Assembly: GCA_003279455.1 (NCBI GenBank)
Contig: QCHU01000009.1
Span: forward strand, 1-41,892
Source: Prochlorococcus sp. AG-402-G19
Lineage (GTDB): Bacteria > Cyanobacteriota > Cyanobacteriia > PCC-6307 > Cyanobiaceae
DNA length: 41,892 bases
Reading direction: 5' to 3'
In this document: positions 7,928-16,434 of the stretch, piece by piece
How the letters are laid out: every line of letters starts with the position of its first letter
Position numbering within the stretch: the stretch's first letter is position 1
Notes under the pieces: model-generated
What the model saw: the letters and a program-made list of their open reading frames with translations, nothing else
Told to the model about the DNA's origin: nothing
Database searches by the model: none
Made by a program: the position numbers and the translations under genes

Positions 7928-8408
7928 GTTTTCTGTAATTACTTCTTTTAAGTTTCTTTTGATTGTTAAGCGCTCAACTCAAATGGGCTAACTAAAAATT
8001 GCTCTCAATTTTAGAAAAATTTTTTAATTTATCAATATTAGAGTTAAGTTGAAATGTTTTGGGATTTTGTTTTCTATGAAGTCTCTAATTTAAATGAAAG
8101 TAATTTCGCTATGGGGAAGTGACCATTTGAGGTCTTTTTTAATGTTGATGACTCTTTTTTAAGCTTCGTCCAAGATTCCATCTTAGGACTGTAAACCAAG
8201 GGAAATTGCTTGGCATAAAGGGGGTGCGGAAAGATGAATTGAATAATGATTTATCAAGTTACGCATTTATTTTTAAGAAAATAGACCTTAATTAAAACTC
8301 CACATTAAAAAATCTCAAGAGACTATTGATCTTTCAATGTGGATTTAATCAATAATCTGAAAGTTGTAGGAATCATGTTGTTAATTTTGCGATCTTTTTC
8401 CTGTTTCA
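7928..8408. other. Gene-free stretch with two structured segments
   Basis: No convincing gene. At 8121-8140 there is GACC-ATTTGA-GGTC followed by TTTTTT, a weak terminator-like hairpin. At 8291-8349 there is a long imperfect hairpin: TCCACATT (8299-8306) pairs with AATGTGGA (8336-8343), extended outward by ATTAAA/TTTAAT. The rest is AT-rich sequence without recognisable signals. Confidence 0.5.
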
Positions 8409-8708
8409 CTACTCACTGCGATGGCTTCTAATTTTAAAGAATACAAATTGTTTGAGAATTGCTTTAATACCAGAAATCCATCTTCCTATTCGTGATGAAG
8501 ATGTGAGTGATTGAGTTAGAAGTTCTATTTGTTCTTGTCTCTCTTTGTACTTAAGATCTAATTCTTTTTTTGCAATATTAAGAATTTGAAGTTGATGGTG
8601 GCAATCATTCTTTTTTTTCCAATGTTTAATATGTGCTTTTAATTCTTCAATATTCATATTACTGCACTTGTTGATCAGCATCTTTATATCATCAGGAACA
8701 GGTCGCAT
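8409..8708 (-). CDS. Hypothetical charged helical protein
   Basis: 99 aa, rich in lysine and probably largely helical (NIEELKAHIKHWKKKNDCHH, then KKELDLKYKERQEQIELL). The C-terminus has a hydrophobic patch (WISGIKAILKQFVFF) before a basic tail. No domain is recognised. It lies in the accessory region next to the TPR gene, on the same strand, with about 260 bp of AT-rich sequence between them. It may be real but could be a remnant. Confidence 0.4.
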   Translation of the reverse strand: MRPVPDDIKMLINKCSNMNIEELKAHIKHWKKKNDCHHQLQILNIAKKELDLKYKERQEQIELLTQSLTSSSRIGRWISGIKAILKQFVFFKIRSHRSE

Positions 8709-8971
8709 GAAGTAATGTTTATTTACTTTTAATCTAGCTAGAAAAGGAGATGTCTCGGATGGGTAAACTCACCCAACTTTTATTAACTATAATTAGAAAT
8801 TCTAGTTAGATAGATAAATTTTTCTTATTTAATAAGTAGGAATAGTAAAATCTCAACTATTGGATTTGAACTGAAAAGGGATATTCTTATTTAAAAAATA
8901 ACTTATTTTCTGAGAAGAACTTTTATAGAAATATTAGTGATTTAGATATTTATAAGAATTAAATCATATTA

Positions 8972-11044
8972 TTATTTCTGTACCAAATCAAAAACAAAAC
9001 ATATCCTATCTTCGGAGCTTTCAAAAGGGATAGTATGATGGAATAGTGAAGATGGGAATATACAAATATCTCTTTTTTCTATCTTTTGAATAGTTAAATT
9101 AAAGTCTTTATTTTTTTTAGGATATCTAGGACCTTGATAGCTAAAAGCCAAGTTTCCTGCATCTTTATTGTTAGAAAATTTTGGCACTTGAAGGTAAAAG
9201 CTTCCAGTGATCCATCCATATTCATGATTATGCGGAGCCAGAAATCCACCCGTTTTCATCCTGATCATCCATGCACGAAGCTCATAGTTTTCGGGCCAAT
9301 TATTAATAAAGCCTTGCCCACTGTGCTTAAATTTTTCTTTGTATTTTTCAATCTTTATTTCTAAAGCTTTTTTTATTGCTTTAATAAATGGGTATTCTAA
9401 TAAAAATAAATTCCCCGAAGTTTGAATACCATTTGTAAGAAGGCCTTGAGCTCTATTTTCCTTTTTACTATCTTTATCAAAAGATATCAATTCGTTTAAG
9501 TGATTTTCAGAGAATGATTCTTCATTTATTTTATCAATGAAAATATACTTAATAGCATTATTACAGAAAGGAGATTCATGTTTACTTCCATAAATAATAT
9601 TGGCATGTTCTATTATGCCTCCAATATCAGCATTACAAGCATGTCTCTCATATAATTCTTTATACTTTTTTTTAAAATCTTTTTCTCTATCTAGAGATAG
9701 TAAACAACCTAAATATAAACTTTGACAAGAGTTAGAGTTGTTCTTACTTAGATATTTTAATGCTAGTTCATATTTTTGTTCGTCACATAAATAATGAGCT
9801 AAAGCTATTACTGATTTTTCCTCTTCAGGTTTTAATTCAACTGCCTTTGCCCAATAGCTTTTAGCTTCTTCACGTTTACCAAGCAGTTCTAAAGTATTTC
9901 CCAAGCTCGAGTAAGCATGATCAGAGTCGGGTTTAAGTGCTATTGCTTTGCGAGTTGATATTTCTGCTTCTTCTAGTTTTCCAATCTCTAATAATATACG
10001 TCCAAGATTGGAATAAGCATGAGCAGAGTCAGGTTTAAGTTCTATTGCTTTTCGAGTTGATATTTCTGCTTCTTGTAGTTTACGAAGCTCTAGTAATATG
10101 CCTCCAAGATTGGCATGAGCATTAGCGAAATCAGGTTTGAGTTCGATTGCTTTTCGAGTTGATATTTCTGCTTTCTTTAATTGTCCTAACTCTTTTAGAA
10201 CTCCACCAAGATTTAGATGTGCCTGAAAGAAATCAGGATTGAGTTCAATTGTTTTAAGGAGAGGAGCTTCTGCTTCTTGTAGTTTCTTTTGTCCAATAAG
10301 GATTGTTCCAAGAAGGAAATGAGAATTAAAAAGTTTTGGATTCAGTTCTATTGCTTTACGTAGTGATAATTCTGCTTCTTGTAGTTTGCCAAGATCTTTA
10401 TAAATTGCTCCAAGATTTAGATGTGCTTGAAAGAAATCAGGATTGAGTTCAATTGTTTTAAGGAGAGGAGCTTCTGCTTCTTGTAGTTTCTTTTGTCCAA
10501 TAAGGATTGTTCCAAGAAGGAAATGAGAATTAAAAAGTTTTGGATTTAGTTCTATTGCTTTGCTTAGTGATGATTTTCCTTCTTTTATATCGCCAAGTTG
10601 AACATAGCAATTAGCAAGATTTGTCCAAGCTGCCGCTAACAGGGGGTCAGATTCAGTTGCTCTAATGAGCAAAGAGAGTGCTTCTTGTTTTTTTCCTGAA
10701 GTTAGTTGAATACTACCTAGATTCGTCAAGGCTGGTGCATAATTCTCATTGATTTCTAGTGCCTTTTGATAATAATTTTGAGCAGTTTTATAATCCCCAA
10801 AAGCGTGATATGTATTACCTAGATCTTTAATTATTTCATAATCATCAGGTTTCATATCCAAAACTTTATTTAGATATAGCCTGGCATCTTCTATCTTTCG
10901 TATTGCTAAAAAAGATTTTGCAATTATTTTCATAGCCTCTATCGAGTTAGAATCAGTACTTAATATTTGCTTACAAGTATCAATTGTTTCTTGATATCTA
11001 TTTTGTTTAAAAAGAGAGTGAGCGATTTCTATATTTGCTTCCAA
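8972..11044 (-). CDS. TPR protein with C-terminal 2OG-Fe(II) oxygenase-like domain
   Basis: 690 aa. Residues about 1-430 are some twelve tetratricopeptide repeats with the recurring core EAEISTRKAIELKPD / NLGGILLELGKL. After a linker, the last ~90 residues resemble the putative 2OG-Fe(II) oxygenase family linked to TIGR02466/PF13759: an HNHEYGWITGSFYLQVP iron-ligand region near 610, then FPSSLFHHTIPFESSEDRIC near 663-682 with the distal histidine and the arginine expected to bind 2-oxoglutarate. The fusion suggests hydroxylation of a partner selected by the TPR scaffold; the substrate is unknown. Two repeat pairs are nearly identical at DNA level, indicating recent internal duplication. No signal peptide. 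Confidence 0.8.
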   Translation of the reverse strand: MEANIEIAHSLFKQNRYQETIDTCKQILSTDSNSIEAMKIIAKSFLAIRKIEDARLYLNKVLDMKPDDYEIIKDLGNTYHAFGDYKTAQNYYQKALEINENYAPALTNLGSIQLTSGKKQEALSLLIRATESDPLLAAAWTNLANCYVQLGDIKEGKSSLSKAIELNPKLFNSHFLLGTILIGQKKLQEAEAPLLKTIELNPDFFQAHLNLGAIYKDLGKLQEAELSLRKAIELNPKLFNSHFLLGTILIGQKKLQEAEAPLLKTIELNPDFFQAHLNLGGVLKELGQLKKAEISTRKAIELKPDFANAHANLGGILLELRKLQEAEISTRKAIELKPDSAHAYSNLGRILLEIGKLEEAEISTRKAIALKPDSDHAYSSLGNTLELLGKREEAKSYWAKAVELKPEEEKSVIALAHYLCDEQKYELALKYLSKNNSNSCQSLYLGCLLSLDREKDFKKKYKELYERHACNADIGGIIEHANIIYGSKHESPFCNNAIKYIFIDKINEESFSENHLNELISFDKDSKKENRAQGLLTNGIQTSGNLFLLEYPFIKAIKKALEIKIEKYKEKFKHSGQGFINNWPENYELRAWMIRMKTGGFLAPHNHEYGWITGSFYLQVPKFSNNKDAGNLAFSYQGPRYPKKNKDFNLTIQKIEKRDICIFPSSLFHHTIPFESSEDRICFVFDLVQK
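10207..10555 (-). repeat. 204-bp tandem duplication inside the TPR gene
   Basis: The segments at about 10207-10351 and 10411-10555 match base for base except for about two substitutions, at an exact offset of 204 bp (68 codons, two TPR units). Both encode the run from KLFNSHFLLGTILIG to LNPDFFQAHLNLG. The near identity means a recent duplication or gene conversion within the repeat array. Confidence 0.9.
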
Positions 11045-11296
11045 ATCTAAAAAGTATAAAAGGTTATATGTGGTTAATATATCAGGCTTTTATTTGATTT
11101 CTCAGAGTTTGCTTGTGAAGATACTCGCTCAGCTGTTCAGTAGTGTTTCTGTCGAGACTTTTGGATAGGGCTAGGACTTACCGTCGGGATTTTCTTGGGG
11201 CTATTAGATTTCTTCTAATTGAGATTTGCTGTGATTTTCTGATAGATCTTTTTTCGTATGTTCCTAGTCTTTTTAATGAGGTTAAATCTCTTTTGT

Positions 11297-11362
11297 TGTC
11301 CCTCCGACGATGCCCTCTTCGGGGCTTGAATTAGAGACCTCTACTTTACCAATGGAGTGCTC
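11297..11362 (-). repeat. Degenerate tRNA-Thr 3' fragment (putative attachment site)
   Basis: 66 bp aligned to 17433-17498 at 55 of 66 positions, with the first 21 bases (11297-11317) identical. Those 21 bases cover the 14 bp just outside the tRNA 3' end plus the start of the acceptor stem. The fragment extends through the T arm, variable region and anticodon stem. The anticodon part (TTACCAATGG) looks more like tRNA-Thr(GGT) than tRNA-Thr(CGT). It is in direct orientation with both tRNA-Thr genes, as expected for the distal att repeat of an element integrated at a tRNA 3' end. Confidence 0.8.
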
Positions 11363-11408
11363 AATAATTTTTGAATCCTTGTAACTGCTTGCTATAACTA
11401 AAGAATAA

Positions 11409-12015
11409 GCAAATTCAGCTCAATCTAAAAACAGCCTAAGATATCCAGAGAGAATTGCTGTTGTTGTCTGGAGGGCTTACGAAGACAATCTATCTGTATC
11501 TGGAGGAGGATTGGAAGGGATAGGTAGTTATGAATTTAAAAGGGTTGCTTCAAAACCTGATCCATTTTAAAAAACGAAATTATTAGAAGAGATCGCTGAA
11601 ATTTTTCAATGGTGTTTGTCTATGAGCTATGAGGAAGTAATTGAAACTTTTATTGGTAGAGGAAACATTCAATCGGTTGTTAATGTCTCAATAGAAAACC
11701 TTTTGGACATCAACCTTGTTATTCGTTTTTTACAAGAAAATTATTTTGAGAGTTTTGTTGAAGTAAAAGCTTCAGACCTTTATGAAAGATATTGTGATTT
11801 ATTTCAGAAGTGGAAGCATGGAAACTTTCCAAGACAAAATTTGAGAAAGAGCTGATGAAGATGCTTGGTTTGATCGAAAAGACAAAAACGTTGGAGGGTT
11901 TTACTACAAGATCAAAGCGTTTAAAAATTTCGACTTAGGCGTTCATTTTGGGATGAAAAATAATGCAGGGTCAACCATTCAGAAGCCCTCAACCATGCAC
12001 CCCAACCCTTCCTGA
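11409..12015 (+). pseudogene. Broken hypothetical gene (nonsense plus frameshift)
   Basis: Reading from 11409, one frame gives a coding-like segment (SLRYPERIAVVVWRAYEDN ... SKPDPF) stopped by TAA at 11568-11570. The same frame continues as KTKLLEEIAEIFQWCLSMSY through 11853, and the +1 frame then continues with ADEDAWFDRKDKNVGGFYYK to a stop at 12013-12015. The intact middle piece could be translated alone from the ATG at 11622 (77 aa). The FQKWKHGNFP phrase resembles YEKWNSGEMP of the gene at 5851. I infer decay of a roughly 200-aa picocyanobacterial gene. Family unknown. Confidence 0.45.
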
Positions 12016-12200
12016 TCTAAGCCAAGTGAGGAAAAGGAAAGTTAAAAGGCTGTGCATAGTATGGAAGTTTTTTTTAACAAGAAGGATTCAATTAAAAAAA
12101 AATAAAAAAGATATAGAAAAAGGATTTATCCAAAAAAACCATGCAAACCTTTCAGCTATCAATGGTTGGATTGGATTGGGATATTGGATCCGATGATGCC

Positions 12201-12220
12201 CCCCTTCCTAAGTAAAGGGG
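12201..12220 (+). terminator. Hairpin before the GT41 gene
   Basis: CCCCTT (12201-12206) pairs with AAGGGG (12215-12220), followed by ACAATTTATTTTG, a weak T-rich tail. It could terminate transcription entering from the broken gene upstream. The T tract is poor, so this is tentative. Confidence 0.35.
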
Positions 12221-12300
12221 ACAATTTATTTTGAAAGTTAAAACTTTAGTGCAAGTTATAATCCTAGTTAATAGATCCTTTGTAAAAAAAATAGAGGCGA

Positions 12301-14445
12301 ATGAGAGAGGATCAGATCAAAAAAGAAGAAGTCTCTGAAGTGAAAATATTCTCAGTTCCATTTGCTTCAGAAGATATTAAAGAGAATATTACTATAAATA
12401 CCAATACTAATTATCAACTTTCTAAAGAAGAAATAATTAATCAGGGAATTAAGTTTCATCTAGAAGGTAATATTTTAGAAGCGACAAAATATTATAAATA
12501 TTTCATAAATCAAGGTTTCAAAAATCACATAGTTTTTTCTAATTATGGAATCATCTTAAAAAATCTAGGTCACCTAAAAGAAGCAGAATTATCCACTCGT
12601 AAAGCAATTGAATTAAATCCTGGCTTCGCAGATGCTCATTCCAATCTTGGAACGATATTGAATGAACTAGGTAAATTACAAGAAGCGGATCTCTCTTATC
12701 GCAGGGCAGTTAAACTGAATCCTAATGACGCAAATGCTCATTACAACATAGGAAATAACTTGATAGATTTTAATAAGTTAAAAGAAGCAGAAGTATCGAC
12801 TCGCAAAGCAATTGAACTAAATCCTGATTTAGCTAAAGCTCATTCAAACCTAGGACTCATATTAAGAGATCTTGATAACTTGAAAGAAGCAGAAGCATCA
12901 ACGCGCAAAGCAATTGAACTAAATCCTGATCTAGCAGAAGCTCATTTAAACTTAGGAATCATATTACGAGGTCTTGATAACTTAAAAGAAGCAGAATTAT
13001 CGACTCGTAAAGCGATTGAACTCAATCCTGATTATGCAACCGCGCATTCTAATTTAGGAAGCATATTAACAGATCTGGGCCGATTAGAAGAAGCAAAGGA
13101 AGCTTATCAAAGATCTATTGATGCGGATCCTAAAGGAATTCATTATATTCCAAATCTAATTTATATTTTATTAACATTTTGTATGTCGGATGAGATAGAA
13201 AAGTATATACCCTCTTTAAATCAGATTGGGATAGTGGGTAAAGCTATAAATCCTTTTCCTTTAATGTATGTAGAAGATAACCCGGAAAATCATTTGAAAA
13301 GATCTATAAGATTTTGTAATCAGAACTTTAAAGTAAAATCAATGCCTATAAATTTAGATGTTAAAGAGAAAATTAATATAGGATATTTTTCAGCAGATTT
13401 TAATAATCATCCTGTTATGCATATGATATTCTCTATATTTAAGCTGCATAATAAAGATAAATTTAATATTTATTTGTATTATTTTGGAAATAAAGAAGAT
13501 GATTATACACAAAAGATAAAAGAGGTAGGATGTAACTTTAAAAATATCAATAAATTAAATGATTTAGAGGCTGTTGATCTTGCGAGGAAAGATCAATTAG
13601 ATATTGGAGTAGATCTCATGGGATTTACTAAAAATAATAGAATGCGAATTTTTTCATATCGAATTGCTCCTATACAAATTAATTACCTTGGTTTCCCTGG
13701 TACAACTGGTTGTAAAGAAATAGACTATATAATTGGAGATAAAATAATAATTCCAGATGAGTTTCGTAAGAATTATCTTGAAAAGGTAATCTATATGCCA
13801 CAGTGTTATATGCCTTATAACGATGAAACAGAAATATCAAACAAAAACTTCTCAAGAGAGTATTTTGATTTACCCCATAACGCATTTGTTTTGGCTGCTT
13901 TTCATGATACTCGAAAGATAACTATTCGAGAGTTTAATAGTTGGTCAAGGATCTTATCTCAGATAAAACATGCTGTACTTTGGATAAGAAATACTAATGA
14001 TATTACTAAGAAAAATATATTATATCAATTTAAAAAGAGAGGAATAGAAGCTGAAAAAATCAGATTTTCAAAATTTATTTTAAGTAGAGAAGATCATCTT
14101 TCAAGACATTTATGTGCAGATTTATTTATCGATACTTTTAATTACAATGGACATTCAACTACAATTGATTCTTTGTGGGCAGGACTACCTGTTGTAACTT
14201 TAATGGGTCAAAGTTTCTCATCAAGAGTGAGCGGTAGTATTTTGTCAGCTTTAGATTTAACGAATCTAATTGCGAATGATATCTCACAGTATGAACAGAT
14301 AATTATAAGCCTTTCAAGGGATAAAGATAAATTGTCAGAAATTAATAGTTTAATTAGGCAAGCAAAGATAGATAATGTATTGTTCAATTCATCTAATACT
14401 ACTATCGCTCTGGAGAATATATATTTAGATCTAATAAATAAATAA
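12301..14445 (+). CDS. TPR-GT41 glycosyltransferase (OGT/SPINDLY-like)
   Basis: 714 aa. An N-terminal motif of about 20 residues (KIFSVPFASEDIKENITI) is followed by about six TPR units (residues ~50-285, core KEAELSTRKAIELNPD), then a GT41 catalytic region. Catalytic landmarks are IGYFSADFNNHPVMHM (the conserved His), INYLGFPGTTG, and GHSTTIDSLWAGLPVVTLMG followed by SSRVSGSIL, the nucleotide-sugar pocket. Eukaryotic relatives transfer GlcNAc or fucose to protein Ser/Thr; bacterial ones modify adhesins and surface proteins. The GDP-L-fucose synthase 2 kb downstream makes GDP-fucose a plausible donor, by inference only. A broken second copy of its C-terminus lies at 16049-16434. Confidence 0.88.
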   Translation: MREDQIKKEEVSEVKIFSVPFASEDIKENITINTNTNYQLSKEEIINQGIKFHLEGNILEATKYYKYFINQGFKNHIVFSNYGIILKNLGHLKEAELSTRKAIELNPGFADAHSNLGTILNELGKLQEADLSYRRAVKLNPNDANAHYNIGNNLIDFNKLKEAEVSTRKAIELNPDLAKAHSNLGLILRDLDNLKEAEASTRKAIELNPDLAEAHLNLGIILRGLDNLKEAELSTRKAIELNPDYATAHSNLGSILTDLGRLEEAKEAYQRSIDADPKGIHYIPNLIYILLTFCMSDEIEKYIPSLNQIGIVGKAINPFPLMYVEDNPENHLKRSIRFCNQNFKVKSMPINLDVKEKINIGYFSADFNNHPVMHMIFSIFKLHNKDKFNIYLYYFGNKEDDYTQKIKEVGCNFKNINKLNDLEAVDLARKDQLDIGVDLMGFTKNNRMRIFSYRIAPIQINYLGFPGTTGCKEIDYIIGDKIIIPDEFRKNYLEKVIYMPQCYMPYNDETEISNKNFSREYFDLPHNAFVLAAFHDTRKITIREFNSWSRILSQIKHAVLWIRNTNDITKKNILYQFKKRGIEAEKIRFSKFILSREDHLSRHLCADLFIDTFNYNGHSTTIDSLWAGLPVVTLMGQSFSSRVSGSILSALDLTNLIANDISQYEQIIISLSRDKDKLSEINSLIRQAKIDNVLFNSSNTTIALENIYLDLINK

Positions 14446-14779
14446 ATATAGATATAAAGTAATTATCTCTATTTGATATTAATAAAAAATAGAATAATAA
14501 AAAAACAATGTTCATTTTTCGGTTCTTACAAGTTCACTAATCAATTAGAGAAATTTATCTTAATTTTAATTGTCCTAACTTCTTTCTTCTCTTCTGAATT
14601 ACATCTAACTGTGATTTTTTCTTGTAGATGTTTGTTATGAATGGATTTCTATGAGTTTTTATTCAATGTTTAAAATATTGATAATTGAAAACAATAACTT
14701 TATTTTTTAATGATAAAGTATTGATATAATTAAAAATTTAGTAAAGGACTTTGCTGAATTCATATTAATGAATTGAATT
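14446..14779. other. AT-rich spacer, nothing recognised
   Basis: 334 bp between the two glycosyltransferase genes. Strongly AT-rich, with no ORF, RNA motif or clear terminator. It presumably holds the promoter of the downstream GT4 gene. Confidence 0.5.
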
Positions 14780-16009
14780 ATGACCTTCGTTCCTTTGAAA
14801 ACATTTTCAGTTCCATACTCTTTAGAAGAAATCAAGTCAGATATTTCTATTATTACAAGTAAAACCCCCAGTAAGTCTCTTTGTGTTGAAGGGTGGAGAA
14901 ATTTAAATCATTCATATTCATTGGTTAATCAGTGGCAATTGCTTAAATTAGTTGATTCTAAAATTGATCTAAAACACAAGGATTTAGCTTATTATAATAA
15001 AAACTGGAATTCAAAGGAAAATTATAGTGGATTAACTTCCGAGCAGGTAAAGATAATCAATCAAATTCCTTCTGAAGATAATAATAATAGATATGACGTT
15101 GTATATAGAATTAGTTACCCATTAAATATTTCTTTAAGTAATTCAGATCGCTTATTTGTTTATGGAACATCTGAGTGGGGATTAACAAACGATTGTTTTG
15201 TAGGATCATCTGTTAAAGAGGCTTGTTCAAGGAATAATCTAAAAATAATAACCCCTTCAAACTGGTCAAAAATAGGATTTTTAAAGGCTGGTTTTAAGGA
15301 AGAAAACATGATAGTCATTCCTCATGGTGTTGAGCCTTCTTCTTTTTATAAAGTTGACTTTAAAAGTCGATCTCAGTATAGAAAGAATTTAGGTATTCAT
15401 CCAGATGATTTTGTCTTATTGAATATTGGAGCTTTAACTTCTAATAAGGGAGTAGATCTTTTGGTTAAAGCATATATTTTGCTAAAGCCAAAATATAAGA
15501 ATTTGAGACTTTTAATTAAAGATTCAAGTAACTTATATGGGAAAACCCTTAAAGATGTTCTATCCAAAATGGCCAAAAATGAACTAAATAAAAACTTGGA
15601 TTTTTCTAAATTAAATGATGTTTTGATTATATCTCAAAATCTTGATGTTAAAAATTTAAATATAATTTATAATATTGCTGATGCTTATGTATCTCCTTAT
15701 TATGGCGAGGGATTTAACTTGCCACCACTTGAGGCAGCAGCTTGTGGAGTTCCTATTGTTGTTACTTCAGGAGGCGCAACAGATGATTATTTTTCTAAGA
15801 TAATGGGTCTAAAAATTGATAGTAAAATCATAAATGATTCACATAACAAAATATACCTTGAGCCAAGCTTAGAGTCTTTAATTGAATCCATAGAAATATT
15901 GATGAATTCTTCAACAAGCTATGGCGGAGAAATTGGTTCTAAATATGTTCATCAAAATTTTAGTTGGAAAAAGGTTACTGATATTCTCATTAAGGAGTTA
16001 TCATTGTAA
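14780..16009 (+). CDS. GT4-type glycosyltransferase with shared N-terminal tag
   Basis: 409 aa. The C-terminal half has the GT-B nucleotide-sugar binding signature: VLLNIGALTSNKGVDLLVKA near 215, then the E-x7-E motif in YYGEGFNLPPLEAAACGVPI near 312, typical of family GT4 retaining enzymes. The N-terminal ~90 residues are unusual: LKTFSVPYSLEEIKSDISII repeats the tag at the start of the GT41 protein upstream, and a poorly conserved region follows. It probably adds a sugar to a surface glycan. No transmembrane helix. It sits within the tRNA-bounded cassette. Confidence 0.82.
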   Translation: MTFVPLKTFSVPYSLEEIKSDISIITSKTPSKSLCVEGWRNLNHSYSLVNQWQLLKLVDSKIDLKHKDLAYYNKNWNSKENYSGLTSEQVKIINQIPSEDNNNRYDVVYRISYPLNISLSNSDRLFVYGTSEWGLTNDCFVGSSVKEACSRNNLKIITPSNWSKIGFLKAGFKEENMIVIPHGVEPSSFYKVDFKSRSQYRKNLGIHPDDFVLLNIGALTSNKGVDLLVKAYILLKPKYKNLRLLIKDSSNLYGKTLKDVLSKMAKNELNKNLDFSKLNDVLIISQNLDVKNLNIIYNIADAYVSPYYGEGFNLPPLEAAACGVPIVVTSGGATDDYFSKIMGLKIDSKIINDSHNKIYLEPSLESLIESIEILMNSSTSYGGEIGSKYVHQNFSWKKVTDILIKELSL

Positions 16010-16048
16010 ACAATATTCTTACCAGTTGCAGAAATCATCTAATTTTTT

Positions 16049-16434
16049 GTGTTTATTTCTAACCCTAAAATAATTAATACTGTAGAAGAACATTTGTCTA
16101 GGAATAGTTGTTTTGATATAGTTCTAGATACTTGTAACTGCAATTCTCATTCAACAGAAATCGATTCTCTTTGGCTAGAACTTCTCATTGTGACAATGAT
16201 GAGAAGAAGTTTTTCTGCAAGAGTGGTAGTGAGCCTTCTCAGCGCAATAGGTCTTGAAGAGTGATTACTGAAAATATCATGCAATCTGAGGAATTAATTA
16301 TTGATTTAGGAAATAATCCTAAAAAATTAAAATTGATTAAGAGAAAAATAAAATTAGAAAAGAAGGATAATCTATTATTTGACTCATTTGAATTTACAAA
16401 AAATTTAGAGAAAATTTATTTAAACCTCATCGAA
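16049..16434 (+). pseudogene. Remnant of a second GT41 C-terminus
   Basis: Two frames together reproduce the tail of the GT41 protein. VEEHLSRNSCFDIVLDTCNC and SHSTEIDSLW (ending near 16263) match EDHLSRHLCADLFIDTFNYN and GHSTTIDSLW of the intact gene. After a frameshift near 16261, a stretch with LGNNPKKLKLI ... KNLEKIYLNL matches its last 60 residues. The key glycine motif is degraded. The second piece reads straight into the fucose synthase frame, which would give that protein a false N-terminal extension. Confidence 0.75.

Noticed and set aside
8054-8122. 22-codon frame (MFWDFVFYEV...) just before a hairpin with TTTTTT
   Set aside because: No ribosome-binding site, too short to judge; the hairpin has only a 4-bp stem.
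10000-10800. Regular repeats resembling a CRISPR array
   Set aside because: They are in-frame TPR codons inside one gene with diverged units and no unique spacers; no cas genes anywhere in the window.
11143-11334. 63-codon plus-strand frame ending in the tRNA-Thr fragment
   Set aside because: Overlaps the degenerate att repeat, has no ribosome-binding site and has atypical composition; judged non-coding.
11963-12196. 77-codon frame after the broken gene
   Set aside because: Overlaps the better coding-like frame ending at 12013-12015; basic, low-complexity tail; no support.
12186-12200. TCCGATGATGCCCC as a third attachment-like copy
   Set aside because: Only a 14-nt stretch with two mismatches to the tRNA-Thr flank and no tRNA sequence beyond it; weaker than the other copies.
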